64,000 bases of DNA. Source: Cryptomeria japonica (Eukaryota > Streptophyta > Pinopsida > Cupressales > Cupressaceae). Position 1 is the stretch's first letter; each line of letters opens with the position of its first letter. The translations under genes and the position numbers were made by a program. The stretch covers positions 24,613,860-24,677,859 of the forward strand of contig NC_081412.1 in NCBI RefSeq assembly GCF_030272615.1, read 5' to 3'. Below are positions 46,725-56,844 of this stretch, one piece after another. The notes beneath the pieces are model-generated. The model had not been told where the DNA came from. It made no database searches and saw only the letters and a program-made list of their open reading frames with translations.

Positions 46725-46961
46725 TTTTGGAGCCTCAGATGCTTCTCTAATAGACTGAGGAGTGCTCACCATTGATGGAGCAACTGTGGTTGTTACCTAT
46801 ACAAAAAATTATTAAAGATTAAATACAATTAGTATAATGATAAGTATTGTAGGTTAAATATAATTAATGCAATATATTAAAAAAAAGTGTATCAAAGCTT
46901 GAGATGCTTCTCCAATACATAGAGGGGGGCTCGCCATTGATGGAGTAGCTATGGATATTTT
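46725..46961 (-). repeat. Tandemly duplicated exon within the unknown gene
   Basis: The exon starting at 46961 (IATPSMASPPLCIGEASQA) and the exon starting at 46796 (TVAPSMVSTPQSIREASEA) are diverged copies, each with its own acceptor (ttcatacag and tttgtatag). The flanking intron sequence is also similar. This points to tandem duplication of an exon-intron unit. Confidence 0.6.
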
Positions 46962-47052
46962 CTGTATGAAAAATAATAAGATTATAATTTATCACAAGTT
47001 CACATGTACACGTGCATATAATCATCAAATCAATAAAATAAAGTAGAGATAT

Positions 47053-48287
47053 TGTAGCGTCCTAAAATTGCGACACTTGCAATTTTGACTGCATTTGGGT
47101 CTTCACGATGGCGATGCAACACGGAACCTGAATGGAGACCCCGAAACTTGTTCATGACACCAAAAACTGCATTTTTCAAGCACCCTGGCCTGATCCTCCT
47201 TGCACCGCGCTGTCCCTGGAGGTGGGACCATGGCGCCCAGCGCCCTGGTCCTTCAGGACTAGGGCGCCCAGTGCCCTGGTCCCCCAAGACCATGGCGCCC
47301 AGCGCCCTGGTCCCTGGCCCTATTTTGGGCCCGGTCTCCTACGGGGCTTCGGGTCTTTATGTTTGCAATTTGGAAAATAATGTTTCATGGTTGGCCTAAG
47401 GTCAGGAAAATCAGTCTTTTAACCCTAATTAACAAGTATATAAACTACATTTCCTCTCCCATTTTGGTAGATGGAAAAAAGGCGGAAACGATATTCAAGC
47501 ATTCAAGCATTCCTTCAAGCAATTGGGCATTCTAAGTCTCCATTCAAGGCTAAGTGTTGCATTCAAGACAAGGATTCAACCATTGAAGAGGAGATCACAT
47601 ACAACATACAACATACAACATACATTACACCTTCGCATGTAAGAATACAAACATTCTTACAACAAGGTATCAGTACTTGTTTACATTACAAACATTTACA
47701 TTTACAGCATTCTCATTTCTTGGTTAATTCCAAAACCAGCTTTTGACCTAAGGGCAAACCCCTCATCCCTAACCCCCCAATCGTCCTCTCTTTTCTGTGT
47801 GTAGGTTGCAGGTACGCGGCTGTAATTGAAGATCTGGAATCCTTGTGCAGAGACGAACAGATCCACCTTCATTTCGCGGATTTTTTGGAGGACCGTGTGC
47901 ACGCCGGGCGCCATCGTCCTGTCAACTTTCGCTCAAATTTGCAGAACAGCACCATCTCGACATTTTACTGCTAATTCCAGGTCCGCAGCTTCATCCTGTA
48001 TCCCTATCTCTATTTATAAGTGAATCTTTCTCACTTTTCATGCATTCCTAGCTTAATCTTTCTATCTGCATTTCTTTACAAAAGAGGGTATCCTTGATGT
48101 CTTACCCCTTGAAACTCATTTAGAATCCAATCTTGCATTGCGTGGGATTGGATCTTGTGGGTTTCAACCCCTCTTTTGAATGTAAAGTCCTTCCTAAGTG
48201 AAAACCATCAACCCTAGTGACTCTCCCTTCTCTCTCCTCGGAGTTGGGGAGGGGAGAACGACTAGGGTTTGATTTTTCCGCTTTACA
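47053..48287. mobile_element. Solo LTR (1235 bp) with near-perfect 5-bp TSD
   Basis: Begins TGTAGCGTCCTAAAATTG and ends ...CGCTTTACA, flanked by GATAT (47048-47052) and GATAC (48288-48292). It interrupts an intron of the minus-strand gene just past the donor gtatgt. It is markedly GC-richer than its surroundings. No internal domain is present, so it probably arose by LTR-LTR recombination. Orientation is not certain; a TATA-like box is not obvious. Confidence 0.72.
47227..47319. repeat. 31-bp GC-rich triplication inside the solo LTR
   Basis: Three units start at 47227, 47258 and 47289, each with the palindromic core GGCGCCCAGCGCC (middle copy GGCGCCCAGTGCC) and an accatgg or actaggg lead. 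The CpG-dense, self-complementary repeats resemble regulatory repeats found in some LTRs. Confidence 0.85.
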
Positions 48288-50301
48288 GATACATACCTCT
48301 ACCCTCTCTTGATCCTTGGGCGTATCAGGTGCATTCAACAATTCTACAAAGCCCAAAGACCACTGTATATAAAACAAACAAAAAACACTAATCAATCTAC
48401 AAATTCCAACTAAGACAATTTCAACCTTTTCAAACAATTGTACAATTAAAAATATGTTCAATTACCTTCTTCCCACATTTATGCTTTGTCGAGGATTTCT
48501 TTCGCTAAGGACGAGGCCTAGAAACAGAGGGGGTACCCTAAAACAAACAAAATTAACACAAGAGATATTAGTAGATAATATTAAACATAATTTAAAAATC
48601 TAAAATTAAATGACTTGCATATTCCATCAAAAGAATACATGAAATAAGGTGTACAAAATATGATACTGCATAGCTTTGTAGGCCAAAATTAATTGTTGAG
48701 AGCATGACATCATCAATGTGGGACATTTGGTCTCCTGTCAATGCCTACAAAATAAAAAATTGTCAAGCATTAAAGAGAGAGTATATCTTATAATTTTTTT
48801 TGAATTCAAATTACTATTCTATTTTAACATGTTACAAAATGTATACCTCAGGCATCAAAGTTGCACCTACAATAACTGCGGGAGGAATATCAGATGGTGT
48901 ATTAACACCTGTTGCTACATCCTAAAATGCATATTATTTGTATCAATTTAAATTGATCTATAAATGGAAATTCATTTACAATTACAAATTTTAAGTGACT
49001 GATAAATAAAATGTTATGAATTCAAATCAACACACCTATGTCTGCGGCTGACTAGCAAACAACATGTCCATCAGTTCATCTATCAGTGCAACATCCTCAG
49101 TCGTGCGGGTTTGACATCTTCTCCCACAAATCGTGCACAAATTGGACGTGGAACCATTTACAGTGGTCTCAACATCCATCCATGTGCATATGCTTGAGCA
49201 AGTGGGACACACATGCTCAATGGGTTGACCAGCACCAACTGCCTCAGCTAATGGATCAGCATCTAGGCCAAGAGGGTGCGCTAATGTGTCCCATGTTGGA
49301 TGGTTGCTTTAGTCAATGTTGTGGTTGCTTGAAGAGTCTGTAGCTCCATCGACTCTTCAGGGCTACTGGGACTGTCACATGCACCTTGGGTTTGGGTGCT
49401 AGGGGGCGATGACTCTGCGGGTCTATTACCCTATAGCCTCCAAGTCTATCTTGGGCAGAGCCACCACCTCTACCATATAACTCTCTCATATAAAAATAAC
49501 TAGGCCACTCATTGAGGACAAACTCACAATACACTTTCCTCAAAAAATATAATGGAACCTCAAAATTATTACAAGGAACCGTCAAAGACCATCCACCACC
49601 TATTCCAGAAAATATTCTTCATTTGCACAGTGGTACACTAGTGTATGGAAAACATCTTTACATTAAGAGGTAAGGACTCACCAGTTCTAGGATCAACACA
49701 AAAAGCACATATTTGTGATTTACTTATGTTTTTTTTATTTTTACTATATCATATGATAACCCATTAGCATAATAAGTGTGACAACTATCCCTATAATTTT
49801 TCCCATTTTGTAATCTATCTCGAAACTGCAGTGGCACCACTAGTCAATGCTTCTAGCCTAGTGGCAAGGGATAAATGATGCTCAAGCTCAGATGTTTTCA
49901 ATCTATTAATCAGTCTAGTTATTTTAGCAGTGTTTTGCCCTAACTGATTAAACAAATCCTCTTGTGTAGTTGTTGTACAGTCTAAAGGAGGAGCTGGAAG
50001 TGTATCCTGAGGGTTTTGTTGTGGGTTTTGAGCAGCATCTTTTTTTGGTTCTAGATTTTTAGAATATGATATTAGTAACAAAACATTAAAAAAATTAATC
50101 AAAATCAATGAATTTAAATTGAAAACGTATATAAAATTCATCAAATGTACAAAAAAATGTGTAACCAACCTCTTTCCATGGCGTCTGGGTGTGAAAATAT
50201 GTAGCCCGTGCGCAGTTTGGAACAAAAAAAACCCTTAAACTCACTCTCGGCCGTAGAAGAAAAGAATATAGCTGACTGTCAAAAATAATAATTTATTGAC
50301 A

Positions 50302-50484
50302 GGGATCGCGTACGCGGTCCTTTAAAAATTAAAACCGTTTATGGGGTTCTAGTTTCTAAAGGACCGCGTACACGGTCTTATTTCCTAAAGGACCACGTAT
50401 GCAGTTTTATCCCTTTAGGCTCAGGCACAATGAACCTAACCACATACAAGATTTTTTTAAATTTAAAACCACGAATGCGGTTGC
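50302..50484. repeat. Second ~30-bp palindromic array
   Basis: Units near 50302, 50331, 50361 and 50391 (period ~30 bp) carry tcgcgtacgcggtc, accgtttatggggttc, accgcgtacacggtc and accacgtatgcagtt, with T-rich or CTAAAG spacers. An outlier copy aaccacgaatgcggtt is near 50467. Core and period match the array at 4214-4344. It lies 120-300 bp upstream of the putative ATG (50179) of the minus-strand gene. Confidence 0.8.
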
Positions 50485-50599
50485 TATTTTTTTAACTTTT
50501 TTTTGGTGTGTGTCCACTTTTTTGCACACCATCTTGGTGCACACACTCCACAATAGTAACAACAACACATAATAGAGACAATTCCATATCAGATCTTGA

Positions 50600-51230
50600 T
50601 TATATTATGAATTATTAAAGTACAACTAGCCAATAACATCCAGGCTACAACAGGCTAACATGCCTAATTACAAAACATATAATTTAGAATCCAAGAGATG
50701 TTTAAAATTTGATCTATATCTATCTAATCATCAACTGCTATCTTTAACTAACTATTTCGGATCTAATACATCAATAAATAGCATCCAGAACACATCGAGG
50801 CTGGCCAAAGAAATATTACAATCCCCAAGGCAGGAAAATGTAACATGCAAATAGGTCGGCCCCAAGTACAAAGAAAATCCTGCGGAAAAGAACTGAAATA
50901 AAATGTGGACCAAAAGGAAGGTCACCCAAGTGTATGGGAACATCGTATGAGGTGCCAAATTACCCCACAAATCAAGGAGGTGCTTTACAAGGTAAGGAAA
51001 CACCATCTAGCCGTTAAGGTTCAAACTCGTCCGGAAGATGAGAACTACCAGACATTCCGGAAGCGAAATCCTGCCTGAAAAATATCTAAACGAGCTAAGA
51101 TTCGGGATCTAGGTACAAGAACATGTCTACATGTTAAATCCAGCTCCGCACTAAAAATGAGAAACTGGGAGAGGTCTAGAGCGAAACACAAAAACTAAAC
51201 TGAACAAGAAACAAAAACAAAAAGCAAATA
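50600..51230 (-). mobile_element. Probable LINE 3' UTR linked to ORF1 remnant
   Basis: Minus-strand sequence between the ORF1 fragment and a tail-like AT-rich end near 50600 (ttaataattcataatataat). An 84-codon frame (50752-51006) has no recognisable motif. I call it 3' UTR by position and by the tail; there is no reverse transcriptase between it and ORF1. Confidence 0.35.
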
Positions 51231-52432
51231 TTTTTGGTTGATGCAATATTGCCAATGAACCAAGGATGCTCTTGCATCAAGGAAAATTATTGCAAGAGGG
51301 ATCGAGTGGGCAAATCCCCTCAGTGTGTTTGTTAGCACCTGGAGTAGATTGTTGTTGCAGAACAACACCTAGACCAAACTATTGCTATTCACTAGAAGCA
51401 GACTATTATTGTAGAACATGAGCAACAAGAGAAAAAACCTCAATACCAGAGGAGGCCACACCAATTGGAGAAGGATCTAGAGGGGCAGCAAAGGCCACAA
51501 CAATAGTAAGATGCACAACTTCATCCCAAGAGGAGTCATCATCAACATAAGAAGAGTCATTATAATCAAAAGCATCGATAGTGAAATGATCAACAATTGC
51601 ATCTTTCCACCAAGTCGCAGTACCTTTACAATCCAAGAGAGATCAATGAGAAGCTAAGTCACCAATTGAGAAACATCTATGACAATGAAAGGGGAGGCCC
51701 TCATAATCTAGAAATTGAATCTATTGCCTATCCTTGACCATAAGAATCACATCCCCAGGGGGAGGCATAGATATGTCAATGTCGATTAGAATTCGAGAAA
51801 AATTAGAATGACCCATGAAGGATGTGGTATCATCGACTGTTAAGGACAGTTCGATAGAGTTTTCAATGACATCATAAAAAGAATGGTCCCAAATATGAAG
51901 AGGAATATTGGGAAGACAAACCCACTTTGGCCGCACATTGAGTGGTTCAGTAAGAGGATTAAAAGAAGTTGTCCATGGTTTGATCGAGAGAGAGTAAACT
52001 CCCCAAGCCTGCAACTTTCTCATTACCAAGTCACGATCCTCAAAGGAAACAAATAAAGCAATATAAAAAACTTTTAGCATAAGGGTAAAGCTCAATGGTG
52101 CCAACAACCAAAGGCTTACAAGAATTACTCACCCAACGATGTAAATTAGAAGGAGACAACAAAACCCAACAATTCTACAGACCAACCCACAACATTTGTA
52201 GAAGCCAACATTGCTTACCACATCTTGGCCACAAGCCACAACAAGGGAGCTCTCGAAACAAGGGAGAGGACAATATTTCCCCTTGGGAAGAAGAGTAGGA
52301 ATAAATTTGGCAACACAAGCAAAGATTCACCCACCAATGGAAGAAAAAGGCTCGAGAGGATGGGCCACAATACAAATCTTGGTCAGACCACCAATAGCAA
52401 CACTAGACCCATCCACAACCAAGGGGTGCGAA
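51231..52432 (-). mobile_element. L1-type LINE ORF1 remnant (DUF4283 and zinc knuckle)
   Basis: The minus-strand frame 52107-51721 encodes VMRKLQAWGVYSLSIKPWTT, LPNIPLHIWDHSF and SRILIDIDISMPP, a match to the DUF4283 RNA-binding-like domain of plant L1 ORF1. In a shifted frame directly downstream (around 51723-51640) comes LDYEGLPFHCHRCFSIGDL, the start of the zinc knuckle that normally follows DUF4283, with a stop where the knuckle ends. The upstream part to ~52400 is frameshifted ORF1 N-terminus. ORF2 is absent. Confidence 0.72.
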
Positions 52433-53792
52433 TATTGGCATTTTCCTAAAGATTGCATTAATGATATGTTATGTTGTCATTGATGTCAATTAACGAGTAA
52501 TGATATTGTTGTATTATTGTTTTGTAACCTGTAGGATGAACAAGTGAAGGAAACTGTAACCGGCATAGGAAGAATTTGTGGAGTGAATCGGTAACCGGTG
52601 TAAACCCTACCTGTTGTTTTTGATAAACCCTAATCGATTAATTTTGGTGAATTGGTTATATTGGTTTATGATCTAATGACGAGCAGTAATGATTATGACA
52701 CGTATGATTATTGTTTGAAGACAATCTCAAGAGATTTTGGCAACTTGTTGTAACGGTTTTTGTCTAGGGAATGAGCAAATGTATTGCATATAATGCAAAG
52801 CACATGATGAGTTACTAAGCTCGATGAAAAGGTGATCAAGGAGCATTTAAGGTTTTCTTGATTGATGTGCAGAGATTGCTATGTAATCCAACGGTCATAC
52901 TTGAATCAATTTGTTTGTAATCTCTTGGAGAATTAGGTTTTTGTTGTGTTACCGACCTAATTGATTTGTTTATAAGGTCGATGAAGTTGTTTAGTTTAAT
53001 GAGTTGGCAAAGAGTTAGCAAAGATCAGTTGAGTGTGTGGCTGTAGAACCGGATGATGTATCTGCAGTTGGAGTAAAGGCAGATAGGAGCATGAAATGGA
53101 TATGATCAAGCAAGTGTACTAATATTCAGGTAGATCAATAAACTCCTGTTGTTTTCTAACAATTACAACATAATTGAAATCCCCTAACTGGGTAAGCTCT
53201 AACAAGCTTGGTGTTATTCAAATCCTCTAACAAGGTGATCCATTAGCTTGGATTTTTAAATCCTCTACAGAGGTTACTCCTTACAAGGTATTGCTTCTAG
53301 CAAGGCATCGTAGTCAATCCCTTAACCAGGTGATTCCTAACAGGATAAGTTCTTAACAGGACTTTTGTAAAGCTTTAACAAGCTAGGCTCCTAACAGGGC
53401 AAACTTCAGAAGAGTTCAGATAGTTATCTTGTGATTCTCATATCACCGTGGTTTTTACCTATTTGAGTTTCCACGTCAAATAAATATTTGTGTCAAGTGG
53501 TGAATGTTTTTGTGGTTATGTTTTTATGGTTGATTTACTTAACTACTTAACTACTTTGATAAGTCATGATGACCGAAAGTATTGAGAAATGAAGAAGTTG
53601 TTTACTATTATTTTGTTGTAACAGTCAACCGGTTTATCTTATGAGTTTTTATCTTGACAGTGGTATTACATTGATAGTTCTAAGTTTACTTTGAGAGATT
53701 GATTTTTGAGATTGGTGAAGTTATTATCAGTTTTTCTATCTACTAATTCAACCCCCCCTTAACCAGATACTTATTATTTCATCATACCATCA
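52433..53792 (+). repeat. Copia D1 5' LTR
   Basis: 1360 bp, ending ...CATACCATCA before ATTGGTATCAGAG. It matches 56845-58107, with an extra ~105-bp segment near 53600-53710 that the middle LTR lacks. It is rich in CTAACAAGG and CTAACAGG phrases. Confidence 0.88.
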
Positions 53793-53862
53793 ATTGGTAT
53801 CAGAGATTATCAGGTCCTCTAAGGTCTTAGCCTAACAACTTGAGGTAAAGATCTTTCAGATC

Positions 53863-54480
53863 ATGGTGAAGAAGGAAGGTTCTAAGTTTAATAGAGAGAA
53901 CTACAGGATATGAAGTGACATAATGAAAATTTATATCAAGAGTCTAGGAAGCCAATATTGGGAACATGTGGATACCAAATATGTCGCACCTACTGGAATG
54001 TTGTGACTAATGATCAGAAAAAAGAGCAAATATTTTTCAACGGAACATTTGTTAGATTTGGTTCATACAGATCTTTGTGGACCAATAAGAACAAAAAGTA
54101 TTCAAGGTGACCTATATTTTATGATCTTCACTGATGATTGCTCAAGGATGATGTGGGTCACATTTTTTAAGGATAAGACTGAATCTTTTGGTAAGTTCAA
54201 GGCATTCAGGGCCTTAGTTGAGAAGGAGAGCGACAAGAAGATAAAGTGTATGAGGACAGATCAAGGCAGTGAATTTACTTTTGAGGAATTCACTAGGTAT
54301 TGTGAAGAAAATGGTATCAAACGACAGTTTTCTACACCAAGGACACCACAACAGAATGGTATTGCAGAAAGAAACAATCGGTTAGTTGTTGAAGCTACTA
54401 GGACGATGTTGATACAAGGAGGTGTAGCGAAAACTTTCTGGAGAAAAGTTGTCAACATAGTTGTCTACATTATGAACTAG
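53863..54480 (+). pseudogene. Copia D1 gag start fused to integrase by deletion
   Basis: ATG 53863 (MVKKEGSKFNRENYRI, a stop where Trp is expected, then IYIKSLGSQYWEHVDTKYVA) is the gag N-terminus. After the deletion, a frame (54010-54480) encodes the integrase core: LVHTDLCGPIRTKS (Asp), FTDDCSRMMWVTF, MRTDQGSEFTFEEF (Asp), TPRTPQQNGIAERNNR (Glu). Pre-integrase zinc residues are gone. The frame ends at a TAG at 54478 (Gln expected). Confidence 0.88.
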
Positions 54481-56551
54481 ATTTTGGTAAAGAGAGGTCA
54501 GGAAAAGACTCATGAATATTGGTATGGTAGATCACTATTTCAAAATATTTGGAAGCAAATGTTTCATTAAGAGAGGTGATTATATTAGCAAATTTGAGGA
54601 TAAAAGTGATGAAGGTATATTTCTTGGCTATTCCACCAAGAGTAAGGCCTACAAGTGTTTTAACAACGGGACATGGAGAATTAATTAGATTGTTGATGTT
54701 CGAGTGGATGAATATCCTGAAGTTTTAGAGGAAACCAGTTTGGAGAAAAAGGATGGAGATCCTTGCATTTTATTTTTGGAACCAGAGACTGTGAAATCTG
54801 AAATCGGCAAAGCAAATATTGTTGTACCAGTTCAACTGGAACAAATAAATTCAAAAGAAGATGATGATAATGAAGACGTTGAACCTGCATATAATGATCA
54901 TGTTATTCCAAGATATGTGAGATTTAATCACAACCCTGAATAGATTTATTGGGGATAAGGATGCTGGAGTACTAACCAAAAGAAGAATCAGACAAAATTC
55001 TTGCATGATCTCCACTATTGAACCAAGAACTGCTAAGGAAGCATTTGGTGATGTTCATTGGGTTAAAGATATGGAGGAGGAATTAGATCAAATTGAGAAG
55101 AACAACACATGGACCCTAGTACCCGGACCAGCAAATAAAAATGTGACAGGTACTAAGTGTGTATTCAGGAACAAGTTGAATGAAGATGGTGTTGTAGTTT
55201 GCATCAAAGCTAGGTTGGTTTGAAAAGGTTAGGCACAAGAGGAAGGAGAAGACTATGGTGAGACTTTTGCACCAGTGGCAAGACTGAAAGGTGTCAGAAC
55301 TTTACTTGCATTTGCAACACATAAGAAATTTAAGGTATACCAGATGAATGTTAAGTCAAAAAATTTTAATGGGATACTAGAAGAAGAAGTATACATTGAG
55401 TAGCCAGATGGTTATGCTTTGACTGATAAGAAAGACATGGTATACAGATTGCATAAGGCTTTACATGGATTAAAGTAGGCACCGAGAGCATGGTATGAAA
55501 GGCTTCATACACATCTGATGAAGATAAGCTTTCTAAGAACCAATGATGATAGTAAAATATATCTCAAATCTGAAGGAGATAAAATACTAGTCAGTGAAGT
55601 ATTTGTTGATGATATCATATTTGGAAGTAATGATGACATGAGAAATAGTTTTTCAAATGAAATAAAAAATGAGTTTGAAATGTCTTTAGTGGGAGAAATA
55701 AAAAATTTCATAGGCTTTCAAATACAACAAATGAAGAATGGTATTTTCATCACACAGTCTAAGTATGTGAAAGAGGCCTTGAAGACATTTGGCATAAGTG
55801 ACTCTAATCCAATTAGGATACCAATGGTTACAGGTTGTATGTTGTCTAAGGAAGATGAGTCCAAATCTATTGGTGAGAAGGAATACAGGTCAATGATTGG
55901 AAATTGCACTATGTTGTTCACAGCAGACCGGACATAGCTCATGCAGTTGGCATAGTTGCTAGATTCCAAAAGAATGTTAAGGAAACAAATCTGATAGCAA
56001 CCAAGAGAATTTTTAGATATCTGAGAGGTATTGTTGATTATGGATTATGGTATCCATATGAAGGAAATTTTGACTTGAAGGTGTACATAGATGCAGATTG
56101 GGTAGGAAATGTTGATGACCGGAAAAGCACAACCGGTGGAGCATTTTTTCTTGGAGGAAGACTTGTTTCATGGAGTAGTAAAAAGCATAGTTGTACTTCA
56201 CAATCTACTGTTGAAGTTGAGTATGTTGCAGCTTACATGAATTGTACTCAGGCTATATGGATGAGGCACATTTTGGAAGGTTTAAGATGAAGATTTCAGA
56301 ACCTATAAAGATTTTATGTGATAATACAAGTGCCATAAATATTTCCAAGAACCCTGTTTTGCATGCACGAACAAAGCATATTGAATTGAAGTATCATTTC
56401 TTGAGGGAAAAAGTACAGAGTAAAGATGTGATCTTAGAGCAGGTTTCTACCAAGGAGTAACTTGCAGATATTTTTACTAAGCCTCTGCCTAAGACCACTT
56501 TTGAGTATCTGAGAAGTTAGATAGGGGTTTTCCCTCTTCATGAAGTCAGCT
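54481..56551 (+). pseudogene. Copia D1 integrase end, reverse transcriptase, RNase H
   Basis: Sequence continues through [59 protein letters not shown] (the family has MDVK-AFLNG, so the catalytic Asp is Asn), VFVDDIIFGSNDD, RPDIAHAVGIVARFQK, YIDADWVGNVDDRKST, STVEVEYVAAYMN and CDNTSAI. Stops occur at several places (for example 54686, 55221, 55402, 55477, 56288, 56458, 56518) with a few frame changes, so the region is heavily decayed. Confidence 0.88.
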
Positions 56552-56844
56552 AAATATGATGTAGATTACATCAGTCCCAGAGCTACTTGCAGAATTTTAC
56601 AGAAGTGGATTTATTCCACAGGGGGAGCATCAAGTTGTAGATTTACATGTTTTACTTTCAATTTGGCATTGTTGTCAAAGGGGGAGAAGAATTATGTGAT
56701 TATGGGAAGAAGAACCAGCGACAAGAAGAAGACATGGAGAGCATGGTGAATACTTGGTAATGTAAACTAGGATTCTTATTCATAATCATGACAACAATCG
56801 TTGGTATTGATATTTGTATTGCCATCAATACCAAAGGGGGAGAT
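56552..56844 (+). promoter_or_regulatory. Copia D1 3' UTR with repeated polypurine tracts
   Basis: Three G-runs: ccacagggggagca (56618), tcaaagggggagaag (56676) and ccaaagggggagat (56831-56844), the last abutting the LTR start TGTTTGCATTTGC. Confidence 0.85.

Larger units (their letters stand above)
46560..50179 (-). pseudogene. Multi-exon gene of unknown function, mildly degraded
   Basis: Candidate exons on the minus strand: 50179-50170 (MERE), 50050-~49827 (Pro/Gln-rich then coiled coil, FNQLGQNTAKITRLINRL), parts of ~49615-49040 (FEVPLYFLRKVYCEFVL; a Cys-rich stretch with CPTC and CTICGRRC), 48921-48847, 48744-48667, ~48537-48466, 48362-48297, 46961-~46890, 46796-~46725 and a terminal exon 46637-46560 (APSWFDHNLDPF... 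TAG). Several are exact codon multiples between good AG/GT sites, and exons 1 and 2 join in frame (GAG|AA). Damage includes a stop at about 49830, frame changes, and a stop in the 48.5-kb exon (RPRP*RKKSS). I do not recognise the protein. A palindromic array lies just upstream. Confidence 0.6.

Noticed and set aside
47085-47399. Plus-strand frames with Pro/Gly-rich sequence
   Set aside because: Lie inside the solo LTR and arise from its 31-bp GC repeat; overlapping frames are equally open.
50485-50570. Possible short terminal inverted repeat (tgcacacca / ttggtgca)
   Set aside because: Only about 8 imperfectly paired bases, with no second copy at the other end of any element in the window.
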